Shown here: positions 49,901 through 56,300 of the stretch, in pieces | How positions within the stretch are numbered: the stretch's first letter is position 1 | Layout of the letters: each line of letters starts with the position of its first letter | Source: Ignelater luminosus | Lineage: Eukaryota > Arthropoda > Insecta > Coleoptera > Elateridae | NCBI GenBank assembly: GCA_011009095.1 | Contig: VTPC01091272.1 | Span: forward strand, 306,732-370,731 | DNA: 64,000 bases | Direction of reading: 5' to 3' | The notes under the pieces: generated by a model | Told to the model about the DNA's origin: nothing | Seen by the model: only the letters and a program-made list of their open reading frames with translations | Databases searched by the model: none | Program-made: the position numbers and the translations under genes

Positions 49901-51331
49901 TTGGAAGTTATTCAAGACGACGAAGTAGTAGCAATATTAGGTAAAATAAAAACAATTCAACAACAAGAATTATTAATATATTAACTCGAGTTTTTAAATT
50001 TAGGTAAAGGGGATGTATTCGGAGATTCCTTTTGGAAAGATAACGCTGTTGGTCAATCGGCAGCAAACGTTCGTGCTTTAACATATTGTGATCTTCATAT
50101 GATAAAGAGAGACAAATTGTTAGAAGTGTTAGATTTTTATCATGCGTTCGCGAATAGCTTTGCTAGAAACTTAATATTAACGTACAATTTAAGACATCGT
50201 TTAATTTTTCGAAAAGTGGCGGATGTTAAAAAAGAAAAAGAACTAGCGGAGAGAAGAAAGAATGAACCTCAACTAGATCAGAATCAACATCATTTGGTTA
50301 GAAAGATTTTTTCGAAATTTAGAGGCGACAGAACGCAGCATACTCCTCCAGCAGCAGCTTCTTCGGATATTGAAAAAGGCGACGACGATAAACCAATAGT
50401 GAGAGTGACATCTGCGGCGAAGTTATCGTCCGTAGCAGAAAAAGACGATACTAGCAGTAGTGGGGGTATCACAACAAAAGTTACTCGTCCTTCGACAGCG
50501 CGACCTAGCAAATGGGGTCGTCTGTTAGGTTCTTCTAGTTTAGATTCGGCCTCTGAAAGTTCTGCACAAGTACCAACATTTACTCGCAGTCTAAGTGCGA
50601 GAGATGCCTCGAAAGATAGGCCTAGCTCGTCTTCCTCGGGGAGTTCTGGAGGTCAACCACCGACAGGCGGTTCAGGAAACAAAGTGTTTCCGAAACTTCA
50701 GAAAATGTCGACGACCTCCAGCCCTGGAATAATGAGACAGGATACGATAGAAGAGATAGTAGAAATCGAAACTCCACGTCTTCGAAATTTAAGTTTACGT
50801 AAAATGGAAAGTTACGATAGCGGATTAAGGGATCCTGCAGCAGCTCAGTTTTATCAACAACCCGTCCCAGATATAATTGCGCCTCCAGAGTACAAAGAAC
50901 TAATGACTAACATAATGGATTTTAAAGTCGATGTAAAATTAGAAATTCAGCGGTTAAATCAGAAGATGGGAAGGATGGAGGAGTTGCTTTCGGAGTTATT
51001 AAAAAAAATTACCGCCGAGAGTAGCTCGAGTTCACAGTCACCTCAAGGTGATGGCGATCTGCCCAAGAAAAAGTCTTCCAGTTTGACTCCCGAACGGCCT
51101 ACGGAATTAGTTCCGACGACATCAGAGGGAACGGGGTTAGGACCTATAATATTGAGAAAGCGCAGATCGAAAGCTAGAATTAAAGGAGCAGCGCCACAAA
51201 TACCAACACCTCCCGGAGGTGGCAAAATGGCATCTCCGGAAAGTTTGACTGCTAGTCCGACGGAAACGACGAGAATGCTGGACGAGCCCGCACAGACGCC
51301 GTCCTCTAGAAAGACCAAAGATTTTGTTTAG
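10855..51331 (+). CDS. eag: eag voltage-gated K+ channel, spliced, 7 visible exons, 5' partial
   Basis: Ether-a-go-go (KCNH) potassium channel subunit. Four subunits form a plasma-membrane channel that conducts K+ outward on depolarisation and sets neuronal and muscle excitability. Joining the seven exons gives an uninterrupted frame of 950 residues plus part of one split codon. In order it encodes the end of the PAS/PAC cap, S1-S3, the S4 voltage sensor, pore with SVGFGN, S6, C-linker, CNB-homology domain, a low-complexity serine-rich tail and a coiled coil. All six introns are GT-AG and phases match. Core identity to Drosophila Eag, recalled from family knowledge, is very high; the tail diverges. 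The start codon and most of the PAS domain are not in the window. It is not Erg or Elk: segments such as [11 protein letters not shown] and [18 protein letters not shown] are Eag-type. Confidence 0.97.
10987..11084 (+). other. eag: eag intron, 98 bp
   Basis: Short GT-AG intron, phase 1 (one base before, two after). It has a good T-rich tract before the acceptor. No feature inside. Confidence 0.93.
11085..11206 (+). CDS. eag: eag exon (visible 2): linker between PAS cap and S1
   Basis: Following a strong acceptor (TTGTTTTTCAG) the exon completes a Gly codon and encodes [40 protein letters not shown]. This is the basic cytoplasmic linker that leads into the S1 helix. [15 protein letters not shown] is Eag-specific. 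The exon ends in phase 0 at a GTCAGT donor. The short stretch SVLVSQ corresponds to GVLQQ in mammalian KCNH1. From memory the common Drosophila protein is shorter there, so this segment may vary between isoforms or species. Confidence 0.95.
11207..11357 (+). other. eag: eag intron, 151 bp, weak 3' splice site
   Basis: Phase 0 intron from GTCAGT to AACAAG. The pyrimidine-rich stretch (TTGTTGTTTTTTAAATTC) lies about 50 bases upstream of the acceptor AG instead of next to it. Confidence 0.9.
11358..11753 (+). CDS. eag: eag exon (visible 3): pre-S1, S1, S2 and S3
   Basis: 132 codons in phase 0 starting [21 protein letters not shown]1 lies at exon residues 34-55 (begins [14 protein letters not shown]), S2 at 65-88 ([20 protein letters not shown]) and S3 at 108-127 ([20 protein letters not shown]). 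The acidic residues in S2 and S3 are those that pair with S4 arginines and bind divalent ions in Eag channels. The acceptor is AAAACAAG with a poor pyrimidine tract. It is still the only usable one, because an in-frame TAA sits just upstream at 11349-11351. The exon begins with two ATG codons. The donor GTAAGT follows the codons for DED. Confidence 0.97.
12590..15100 (-). mobile_element. LINE A: degenerate non-LTR retrotransposon, antisense to eag
   Basis: Reading the minus strand from high to low coordinates gives, with many stops and frameshifts, successive hallmarks of an arthropod endonuclease-reverse transcriptase. They are an SDH-like endonuclease end with VTFNWQRRK (about 15040-15090), [15 protein letters not shown] (about 14625-14675), [10 protein letters not shown] (14532-14560), and [13 protein letters not shown], the RT motif A region (about 14441-14485). 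After those come [17 protein letters not shown] (about 13490-13550), [14 protein letters not shown] (about 13280-13315), TDDIKAANG (about 12670) and [11 protein letters not shown] (about 12610). The clade is not certain. The T-rich plus-strand frames between 12600 and 15150 are shadows of it. Confidence 0.75.
15101..17339. other. Intronic sequence; nothing recognised
   Basis: The 5' part of LINE A may extend into 15100-15900, but no further endonuclease motif was found by eye. 16000-16400 is slightly richer in GC and unassigned. 16400-17280 is very AT-rich. Confidence 0.4.
17340..17787. mobile_element. Non-autonomous mariner-type MITE, 448 bp, about 100 bp inverted repeats
   Basis: The element begins CAGGGTTAGCCAAAAAGTCT and ends with the mirror image AGACTTTTGGCTAACCCTG, flanked on both sides by TA. 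The inverted repeats run about 100 bp inward and include CTTATT-TAGCAATACCG, the GGAATAATAACC block and the ATATTAGAC block. The centre has no coding capacity. The ends and the TA duplication are those of a Tc1/mariner-derived miniature element mobilised in trans. Confidence 0.88.
17788..18046. other. Intronic spacer; nothing recognised
   Basis: AT-rich spacer between the MITE and the tail of LINE B. No motif seen. Confidence 0.4.
18047..18076. repeat. Trinucleotide tail of LINE B
   Basis: A run of ATA then ATC repeats on the plus strand (ATG/TAT on the minus strand) directly abuts the LINE 3' end. It is most simply read as the tail copied during target-primed reverse transcription. Confidence 0.75.
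18047..19990 (-). mobile_element. LINE B: 5'-truncated CR1/Jockey-like LINE with trinucleotide tail
   Basis: On the minus strand, from about 19990 downward, an endonuclease domain reads [20 protein letters not shown], then [30 protein letters not shown] (19691-19725), and [17 protein letters not shown] linker region with [20 protein letters not shown] follows, then reverse transcriptase pieces [19 protein letters not shown] (about 18625-18685) and LIDYS-AHRVLL. Frames shift repeatedly. The element closes with AATAAAGTTACACC and a tail of ATG/ATT trinucleotides (18047-18076). That is a typical 3' terminus for this LINE group. Translation of conserved sequence stops abruptly near 19990, so it is 5'-truncated. 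The RT core and the region between are partly deleted. Confidence 0.83.
20381..20439. mobile_element. 59 bp micro-element with transposon-type ends
   Basis: CAGGGTGTT at 20381-20389 and its exact reverse complement AACACCCTG at 20431-20439, with TA on each side. The interior is about 40 bp of unrelated sequence. The ends resemble those of other elements in this window. It is most likely an extreme internal deletion derivative or two juxtaposed termini. Confidence 0.55.
20818..21212 (+). pseudogene. 28S rRNA pseudogene fragment (dispersed, internally deleted)
   Basis: The sequence reproduces the conserved 28S core downstream of the R2/R1 target region. It carries CCCTATCTACT, GCCAAGGGGAACGGGCTTGG (20870-20889), GGAAAGAAGACCCTGTTCAG (20903-20922) and CTAGTCTGG. 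After a divergent stretch that replaces the variable expansion segment come GAAGACACTGCCAGA, AGAGTCTGACCAAGCGCAGT (GAGTTTGACTGGGGCGGT in functional genes), TCCTAAAGCCAGCTCAGAG, GGACAGAAAC and AACTAGCTTGATCCCGATG. Many substitutions at invariant positions show that it is not functional. A weaker match may extend back to about 20771 (TTAAG next to the R2 site). The minus-strand open frame at 20896-21078 is a shadow. Confidence 0.85.
21213..24985. other. Intronic sequence; nothing firmly recognised
   Basis: 21900-22500 has minus-strand open frames of 60-72 codons and somewhat higher GC, suggesting an old mobile-element relic, but no family motif was recognised. A lone transposon-terminus-like TACAGCGTGTTC occurs at about 24449. 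The rest is AT-rich. Confidence 0.4.
24986..26186 (+). mobile_element. Dead mariner-superfamily element, about 1.2 kb
   Basis: The outer ends match as diverged inverted repeats: CAGAATGTTTGCAAGTATATG at the left and, on the reverse strand of the right, AGGTGTCCGCAAATTCATG. An inner pair of inverted blocks is clearer: GTAGCAACGTCACTTTTGACAT near 25170 and its mirror image ATGTAAAAAGTGACGTTGCTAC near 26043. Transposase codons lie between them. The length of about 1.2 kb is typical of the superfamily. Boundaries are approximate. Confidence 0.65.
25590..26032 (+). pseudogene. mariner-like DDE transposase relic
   Basis: Plus-strand codons read [19 protein letters not shown] and [20 protein letters not shown], then QARNLLN. 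The family motif with the second catalytic Asp is the HD in MWFQHD. After a gap and frame changes the end of the protein is seen: [29 protein letters not shown], a stop, [10 protein letters not shown] and DGCQLEQLL with a stop near 26030. The WP-RSPDL-PLD block with the third acidic residue is missing or scrambled, so the protein is inactive. The minus-strand frame at 25514-25714 is a shadow. Confidence 0.78.
26187..26454. other. Intronic spacer next to mariner relic; nothing recognised
   Basis: Contains GATACAGGTTGTGG (about 26195), which resembles a transposon end, and no coding signal. Confidence 0.35.
26455..26930 (+). mobile_element. Possible retroposon 3' end (LINE or SINE), unclassified
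   Basis: A moderately GC-rich block with an 84-codon open frame (26455-26709), then short tandem CTAGA/GATTA units (26709-26737), then a segment that ends CTGTCTTAATAAACGAG-TATTTTAAAAAAAG. An AATAAA signal followed by an A-run at the boundary with AT-rich intron is what a plus-strand retroposon leaves behind. No reverse transcriptase, tRNA-like A/B box or other diagnostic motif was confirmed. Confidence 0.35.
26931..33018. other. Intronic sequence; nothing firmly recognised
   Basis: Scattered blocks of raised GC (27825-27900, 28760-28800, 29160-29600) look like old insertions. A hAT-type terminus sequence CAGGGCCGGCGC occurs at 27833 and a variant, CAGGGCCGACG, at 32801. The short open frames here carry no recognised motif. 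Confidence 0.35.
33019..33990 (+). pseudogene. Unclassified retroelement-like coding relic (gag-like?)
   Basis: After a TAA at about 33016 a plus-strand frame stays open for about 92 codons without an ATG and ends at a stop near 33296. It is rich in Lys, Arg, Glu and Ser, with the basic cluster [15 protein letters not shown]. Further pieces in other frames look protein-like: [35 protein letters not shown] (about 33420-33530) and [20 protein letters not shown] (about 33585-33640). GC content is above the surroundings. The composition recalls the nucleic-acid-binding part of a retroelement gag or ORF1 protein, but no zinc knuckle or polymerase was found. Confidence 0.35.
33991..38710. other. 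Intronic sequence; nothing firmly recognised
   Basis: Mostly AT-rich. A short stretch near 37440-37510 translates to [19 protein letters not shown]. That faintly resembles the start of a Ty3/gypsy reverse transcriptase, but it is too short to call. Confidence 0.35.
38711..39837 (+). mobile_element. mariner-family element with intact terminal repeats, 1127 bp
   Basis: The terminal inverted repeats are GTCTAGCCATAAGTTCT (38711-38727) and its exact mirror AGAACTTATGGCTAGAC (39821-39837), each flanked by TA. Length, TA duplication and the enclosed transposase remnants all indicate a Tc1/mariner insertion in the sense orientation. The ends are perfectly preserved over 17 bp although the gene inside is broken. 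Confidence 0.88.
38930..39710 (+). pseudogene. mariner-family (maT/Tc1-like) transposase, broken
   Basis: Plus-strand codons from 38938 read [19 protein letters not shown], then [19 protein letters not shown] and REDRLK before a stop at 39165. These match the second helix-turn-helix and linker of a widespread arthropod and nematode transposase. Further on, in shifted frames, come a YHGLVGSF-like piece, YLGITPVHC-like codons (about 39370-39390), a [11 protein letters not shown]-like stretch (about 39425-39460) and FEHENWHLS (about 39512-39535). Several stops and frameshifts disable it. The minus-strand frame at 39480-39710 is a shadow. Confidence 0.75.
39838..40679. other. End of the large eag intron; nothing recognised
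   Basis: AT-rich sequence leading to a normal acceptor (TGTTATGTTTTAG). No other feature seen. Confidence 0.5.
40680..41103 (+). CDS. eag: eag exon (visible 4): S4 voltage sensor, S5, pore, S6
   Basis: Phase 0 start [19 protein letters not shown], then [17 protein letters not shown]4 carries basic residues at three-residue spacing. S5 runs through [20 protein letters not shown], the turret contains [18 protein letters not shown], and the pore helix and selectivity filter read [12 protein letters not shown], with GFG at 41034-41042. GFG in place of GYG is normal for Eag-family channels. Next comes [19 protein letters not shown], the start of S6. The exon ends with a lone G before GTAATT; this joins CT of the next exon to give Ala. 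The turret is the least conserved part relative to Drosophila, as expected. Confidence 0.98.
42980..43640 (+). mobile_element. LINE C: relic of a non-LTR element's RNase H and 3' domain
   Basis: Plus-strand translation gives [20 protein letters not shown] then CLQDHPTL (from about 43141). After one frameshift it gives [17 protein letters not shown] (about 43245-43295). The last block is the RNase H signature normally seen as GHxGIxGNExADxLA, with the catalytic Asp of ADxLA. Downstream, broken frames give [13 protein letters not shown], then an EERTK piece and [13 protein letters not shown] (about 43570-43612). These recall the region after RNase H in arthropod Jockey/I-type LINE proteins. Stops and frame changes show it is dead. 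No reverse transcriptase was recognised just upstream. Confidence 0.7.
45180..45560. other. GC-rich intronic island, function unknown
   Basis: The block stands out from the AT-rich intron, with CGCAAG, CACCCCCGGAGATCGCAGCC, GCGAGTGACAGAAGCCGCC and GGGGTTGGTAG segments and paired CACACACAAC / GTGTGTGTAG runs. A 6 bp hairpin (CTGTCA and TGACAG around a 9-base loop) lies at about 45436-45456. An ATTAAAC / GTTTAAT inverted repeat lies at about 45366-45392. No open frame or transposon motif was recognised. It could be an enhancer, an internal promoter or an unrecognised insertion. Confidence 0.4.
46347..46856 (-). other. Unclassified 169-codon open frame, antisense to eag
   Basis: The longest uninterrupted frame in the window apart from the last eag exon. 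The predicted protein is basic, with no membrane segment or recognised motif. It begins [20 protein letters not shown] and ends [18 protein letters not shown]. Smaller minus-strand frames lie downstream of it at 45709-45903 and 45963-46148, so the three could be pieces of one decayed element. No family was recognised and a chance frame is possible. Confidence 0.2.
49255..49454 (+). CDS. eag: eag exon (visible 5): end of S6 and C-linker start
   Basis: Completes an Ala codon, then [40 protein letters not shown] and [20 protein letters not shown], ending GLDQDK. It holds the intracellular end of S6, where the gate closes, and the first helices of the C-linker that couple the gate to the CNB-homology domain. 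The sequence is nearly identical to the Drosophila protein; GLDTEK there is GLDQDK here. It ends in phase 0 at a GTAAAC donor. The GTG at 49284 is Val within the exon, not a start. Confidence 0.98.
49455..49687 (+). other. eag: eag intron, 233 bp
   Basis: Phase 0 GT-AG intron from GTAAAC to TTTTTCCACTAG. No internal feature. Confidence 0.93.
49688..49940 (+). CDS. eag: eag exon (visible 6): C-linker and CNB-homology domain, first half
   Basis: Starts [20 protein letters not shown], then [60 protein letters not shown] and VAILG (Gly shared with the next exon). This is the second part of the C-linker and the beta-roll of the CNB-homology domain. In the Eag family this domain does not bind cyclic nucleotides usefully but docks with the PAS cap. 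An overlapping plus-strand frame starting at 49669 is a shadow. The donor is G|GTAAAA. Confidence 0.98.
49941..50003 (+). other. eag: eag intron, 63 bp
   Basis: Very short phase 1 GT-AG intron from GTAAAA to TTTTTAAATTTAG, in the size range of small insect introns. Reading through it would hit in-frame stops. Confidence 0.92.
50004..51331 (+). CDS. eag: eag last exon (visible 7): CNB-homology end, variable tail, coiled coil
   Basis: 441 codons then TAG. It opens [20 protein letters not shown]. It reaches the end of the CNB-homology domain at [18 protein letters not shown]; the YNL there is the intrinsic ligand tripeptide that fills the cyclic-nucleotide pocket in Eag channels. A conserved segment [20 protein letters not shown] and VRKIFSKFR follows, then a Ser/Thr-rich disordered tail. 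MRQDTIEE (50732-50755) matches the CaMKII-docking and phosphorylation motif of Drosophila Eag. A coiled coil for subfamily-specific assembly lies around [20 protein letters not shown] (about 50918-50977) and continues with [10 protein letters not shown]. The end, with [12 protein letters not shown] and [12 protein letters not shown], is not conserved. Translated length would be about 950 residues here plus the missing amino terminus. Confidence 0.97.
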
Positions 51332-52610
51332 CATTAGTTAAATTAAAAGAAAAAAATCTAAAAAAATACGAACATTGTAAAGCAACTAGTTTGACGCCTG
51401 CCACTAATTTAGATAGCTGAATAAAATAATTATTCTAACGTTATTTTAACACTTAAACTGAATTCTGTAAATAATCAGCTTTAGAATGACGTTAGGCCAA
51501 AACATTCTCGCACCATCATTAAATTAATGGTAATTGCGACAGTTTGGCCGATGATGCCTTGTACCTGCTCTAAGCGGTTGGATAGTCTTTAAAATCACGC
51601 TTATAAGTGCTATCTTTACATTTACAAAAAAAAAACAAAAAAACACCAATCAATCTTTGTGCAAAAAATGGAAATTTGAACATAAAAAATACCGAATACC
51701 TTCTCAGTCGTTTTCAGTCAATTTAGTATTCCGAATTCTTGTTATGTAAAATTTCTCTGGCAAATGTTAACGAAATTTCCGACAACGGCATCAAACCTCT
51801 TCAAACCTTATTTTTCTGTGATATTACAAAAAAAGCAACTCTACGGAGCAAAATATATAATTATGTAAAGTGTATATTAAAACAAATGAAAAAAAAAACA
51901 AAAAAAATTGATTGTACAAATTTTTTAGGTTGTTGAATATTTGCCAGTCAAATCAGCAACTATTAGCAATATTGGCGTAATTCTAAACAATTTAGCATTT
52001 AAGACACGTGTTGAGATTGAAAGAATTTACATATTTCACAGGCATGAAAATATTTTATCACATACAAGTTGGCATCTGTTTTAAAAACAAAAGTCGAAGT
52101 AATTAAAATTTGTTATACTATAAGGAAAAGTAATGCTCAAGTTTTTTGTATGAAAAGTTATGTTTATGTAGTTGTTAGCTCTATTATTATGTAGATATTT
52201 AAGATTGAATTGTTAATATTAAAATTAAAGATTTTTGTTGGGAATTTGGGACAAAATAAAATTAAAAATTGATTACGAAATGTGGTCGAAAAGAGAAATG
52301 AAAGTTGATCATATAAAGCATAAACGGGCCGTACTCATCAACAAATAACAGTTAAATCAGTGGATGTAGATAAATGGTCACATGAACGAAATTACATTCG
52401 ACCCATTTTTTGTATGGCCTCCATTTGTCCTCATTTTTTATCATATTCTACTTTAATATCATTATCGTACATAATACAGGAAATAGGGAGGCGAAATTTA
52501 AAATTGATCATAATTCATTCTATTCCTCTAATGATTTTTCTTTTATACCTAACTGTAATCTGTTGGGAAATTTATTCTAGGAAGATACTGTGTTTCAAAT
52601 AAATGATAAC
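51332..52610 (+). other. eag: eag 3' UTR (extent uncertain)
   Basis: Sequence after the eag stop without another open frame of note. Canonical AATAAA hexamers occur at 51420-51425, 52255-52260 and 52598-52603. Any of these could define a transcript end, and use of several is common for this gene class. Runs of A at 51628-51643 and 51887-51907 are genomic. Confidence 0.5.
51420..51425 (+). promoter_or_regulatory. Candidate polyadenylation signal, proximal
   Basis: AATAAA 89 bases after the eag stop codon. Two further hexamers lie downstream at 52255 and 52598. Sequence alone does not show which is used. Confidence 0.4.
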
Positions 52611-53399
52611 AGAAATTAAACTCACGTCCGCATTATTATAAACATTTTCTTTTGAATGGGGAACACCAGTAAGTATTATTCCCAAATTTTTAATTTTTTT
52701 CTTCGTTTGCTGTTCCTCTTCTTTTGATGATCTTAGCCCAGCTAACAATTATTGCAATTTAAATCACTCTTTGTATTTTCTTTTGAAATTCAAAGAACAG
52801 ACGAAGACTACTTTTAAGAAAAGAAATGATTCTCTTAGAGGTTTCTTTCTGAAAAGTGCGCAATGTTTCTGAAATATTAATAAATAGAACAATTGGAATT
52901 TGTGAAGTTTTACTTTTTCCTTTTGGTTATCATTAATAAAGTTAACCGAATATTTAAAAAATGTCAAAATGTAAATATCTCAGATTATAACATAATTATA
53001 AAATCTTAGATTCTGCAGATCCTAGATTTGTAAGGCCTTCTACTTTTCTCGTCTGAGCTATAAAGACGCTGCTGGATCAATGGGTCTTGGAATTAACACG
53101 CTTAATCCATGAAAAGGGGTATTTAGTTACTAGGCCAAAATTATCGTAACAGTTTGGATGAGGTCTAGACACCAAAATGAATTTAGATTAAGCTTCTCCA
53201 TTGCTAAACAGATCTCGTATTCATGCAATTTAAATAATGGAGATCGTTTTGCCAATTAAGATAAAAAGGTTGCCTTAAGAGATAGGGGATTTCTACTTGG
53301 TGTGCTTTACAGATTTCTAAAAGCATTTTTTAACTTATAAAATACATTCTGACAAGAATCGAGAATTATCGTGGAAATGTTTAATACTGTAAACGTACA
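52611..53399. other. Intergenic; nothing recognised
   Basis: AT-rich sequence between the eag 3' region and the tandem array. No motif seen. Confidence 0.4.
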
Positions 53400-56300
53400 C
53401 AGTAGGTTCCGAAGAATTTTAAAAATCGACCAATGGAATCGGAATTGGCTGCTCAACATTACGATCAAATCGAATCAAAATATTTTTTATTGAATACTCA
53501 AAGAATGAAGTTTTGGGGAATTTCGAGACTGTGATCACTAAATGATTCAGTAAATCTTTAAAAATAGAGATTTTGGAAATTTTAGTTTTTGCTTTGAGCA
53601 ATCACATGCTGTGGTAACGGAAAATTACAATTTTAATTCATATATAGGAACTTCGGGACAAAATGTTTAATTTCTCAAAAAATGTAAAGTTTTAAATCAT
53701 TTTTTGCTAAAGTGGAGACGACCATATCTTATCCATTTATTAGCTAACTATTAAAATTTCTATGAAATTCAATTTCACAGTGTAACTTTAATGCGACTCA
53801 AGGTAACAAACTTAAGCCTTTGATTTACACTTAACAACTTTTGAAGTTTTTGATTACAACTTTGATAAACTCCAATACTTGAAGCTTTCTTAATTCAGTG
53901 GTTAAGTTAATCATATGATTAGCTGATCCGACTTTACATTTGGATTTTACTACGTTTTTTGATTTTTATTGTGATAAGTCGTATTTTGGCCTTTGGTTCC
54001 CAGACCTCCTTAGAATCTCTATTTAATACTACGAATCAGAAGATTTTCAGTTTTCTAGAAGTGGAGAATCTTGGAACTTATAGTCTTCATCTGGACAATC
54101 AGACCTTCTATACTGGCCATTTCTTGGTTAAGTTTGCAAGTTTCTTTGAAACTTGGTTTCATACGATAACTTAAATATGATTTTAACCAGGAAGTCTAAA
54201 ATTTTCTAAAAGTCGGAGTCTTTGAAGTTTTTCATGATCCATATTTTGGAGACTTAATGGCTGGTTTCCAGAATACAATTTCCATCAGAAATTCTAATAT
54301 TTTTAAATATGGAAGCTTTAAAAGTTTTTGATTTTGCTTTCGATTAACCTATTTGGTCATTCACTCACTGGTTTTTATACTTTCTTCAAATGCTCATTTA
54401 ATTCCTTGAATAAATTGAAATTTTAATCGGAAAGTTTTTAATTTCCTAAATCTGAAAATTGTTGTTACTTTTGGTCATCTGCCCATTTAAATCTTCTATC
54501 TTGGCCATTTCTTGGTTAAGTTTTAAAGTTTTTTTTACCTGATTTCATACTACAACTTAAATATGGTTCTAATCAGAAAGTCTAAACTTTCTCAAAAATG
54601 GAACTTTTGTGATTTTGATGATTCATATCTTGAACGTTTTCTAGCTAGTTTTCGATTACAATTTCAATTATAACCTTAAAATTTTTCAAAAATGATTTTT
54701 GAAGTTTTTAGTTTCACTTTTCTATTAACCTATTCTGGCCATTTACTGGTTTCCAAAACTCGTTTAGTAAATACTTGTTTAATACTTGAGTAAAATAAAA
54801 TTTTAATTAAAAAATGTTAAATTTTCTAAAACTAAAAATGTTTGCAACTTTTGGTCTTCAGTTGTGCAACCATATCTTGGTCATTTGTCAAATTTTAAAG
54901 TTTCCTTGAAACCTGATTTTTTACAAAATAAAAAATGAAACACGCCACTATTTTTCCGTCAGAACTGATTTCATACTATAACTTAAATATGGTTCTAATC
55001 AGGAAGTCTTGATTTTCCCAAAAATTGGAGTTTTTACAGTTTTTGATGATCCATATTTCTGAACACTTTTTAATTGGTTTCCAGCATACAACTTTAATCA
55101 GAGAGTTTTTCAAAAATAGAAGCTTTTTCTATTTAAACTTTTCCAGGAGCCTTCTGAATGCTGATCTAATATAAATACAATTCTAATCATTAATTCAAAA
55201 TTCCCCAAAATTGGAAGTTTTTAAAAGTATTGGTTTTCATTTAAACAACTATATCGGGGTCACTTGCTGGTTGAGATTTAGGATTTTTTCGTTTCTGATT
55301 CATAACGCAAGTAAAGATTTCCCTAAATGGAATTTTTGAAGATTTTGGTTTCTATTCTGGGCAGCTTAATCAAATACTATAGGTAATAAAATATAATTTC
55401 TTTTCTTATCACCACTTTAGGCAACTTATCTAGATTTTCTACTACTTAATTTGCAGATTTCCCCTTAAACTGTTCTAATATTACATATAGGTAGAAAGTA
55501 GAAATTTCACTTTCAATCAATCTTTCTGTTAGCTTCCAAGATTATGAATCTTTGGAACATTTAATCTTCTTCATCATCGAGGCCTTTTACTACGTGATCT
55601 TCAGAGTTACTCTGAAACTGATATAGTAATATAAATAAAATTTCAATTTCAATAGACATGTCTGATATCTCCCACGATTTCTAGATTTTAAATCTTTTGG
55701 TTTCTACCTTGAACAACAATGTTTAAATCTTTTTATTACTTGATTTTCAAAATTGCTTTGAAACTAATCTACTACTAAGCGCAACATCGCAATTTCAATC
55801 GATATAACTGTTGTTGCCCAAGTTTGCGAGTTTTTATAACTTGTGGTTTCGACTTTGAGCACCTATACCTAGGCCTTTTACTACTTAATTTTCAGAATTG
55901 GCTTGAAACTAATACTAAAAGCAAAATTTCAATTTCAATTAAGATATTAACATATCTTTCAGAACTGTGACTTTTTTGGTTTTTACTTTGGGCAACCAGG
56001 TCTCCATAGACGTTTTTACTATTAAAGTTTCAAATTTTCTTTGAATCTAATCTAACCCTTTAAATAAAATCTAAATTATAATCGAATTCTGCTATTTTTT
56101 AAAATGTGGCTTCTCTTGGTCACCGCTTTGAGTAACTAACTGATTTTCATAACTACCTAGAAAGCTTTAATTAGACTATATGTAAAATTCCAATTCCAAG
56201 CTTATTTTCTGTTGAGCAACTGCATTTTGGATTTTAATTAGCTATTTTACAGAATTTTCTTGAAACAGATCTAATTCTATTTCTTTTATTTTCCAAGATT

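Noticed and set aside
50290-50511. Minus-strand frames under the last eag exon (also 51043-51334)
   Set aside because: Antisense shadows of the coding exon with no independent motif.
54950-54975. Possible separate gene inside the tandem array (71-codon frame at 53959-54174)
   Set aside because: It follows the repeat unit and contains no residue pattern beyond it.
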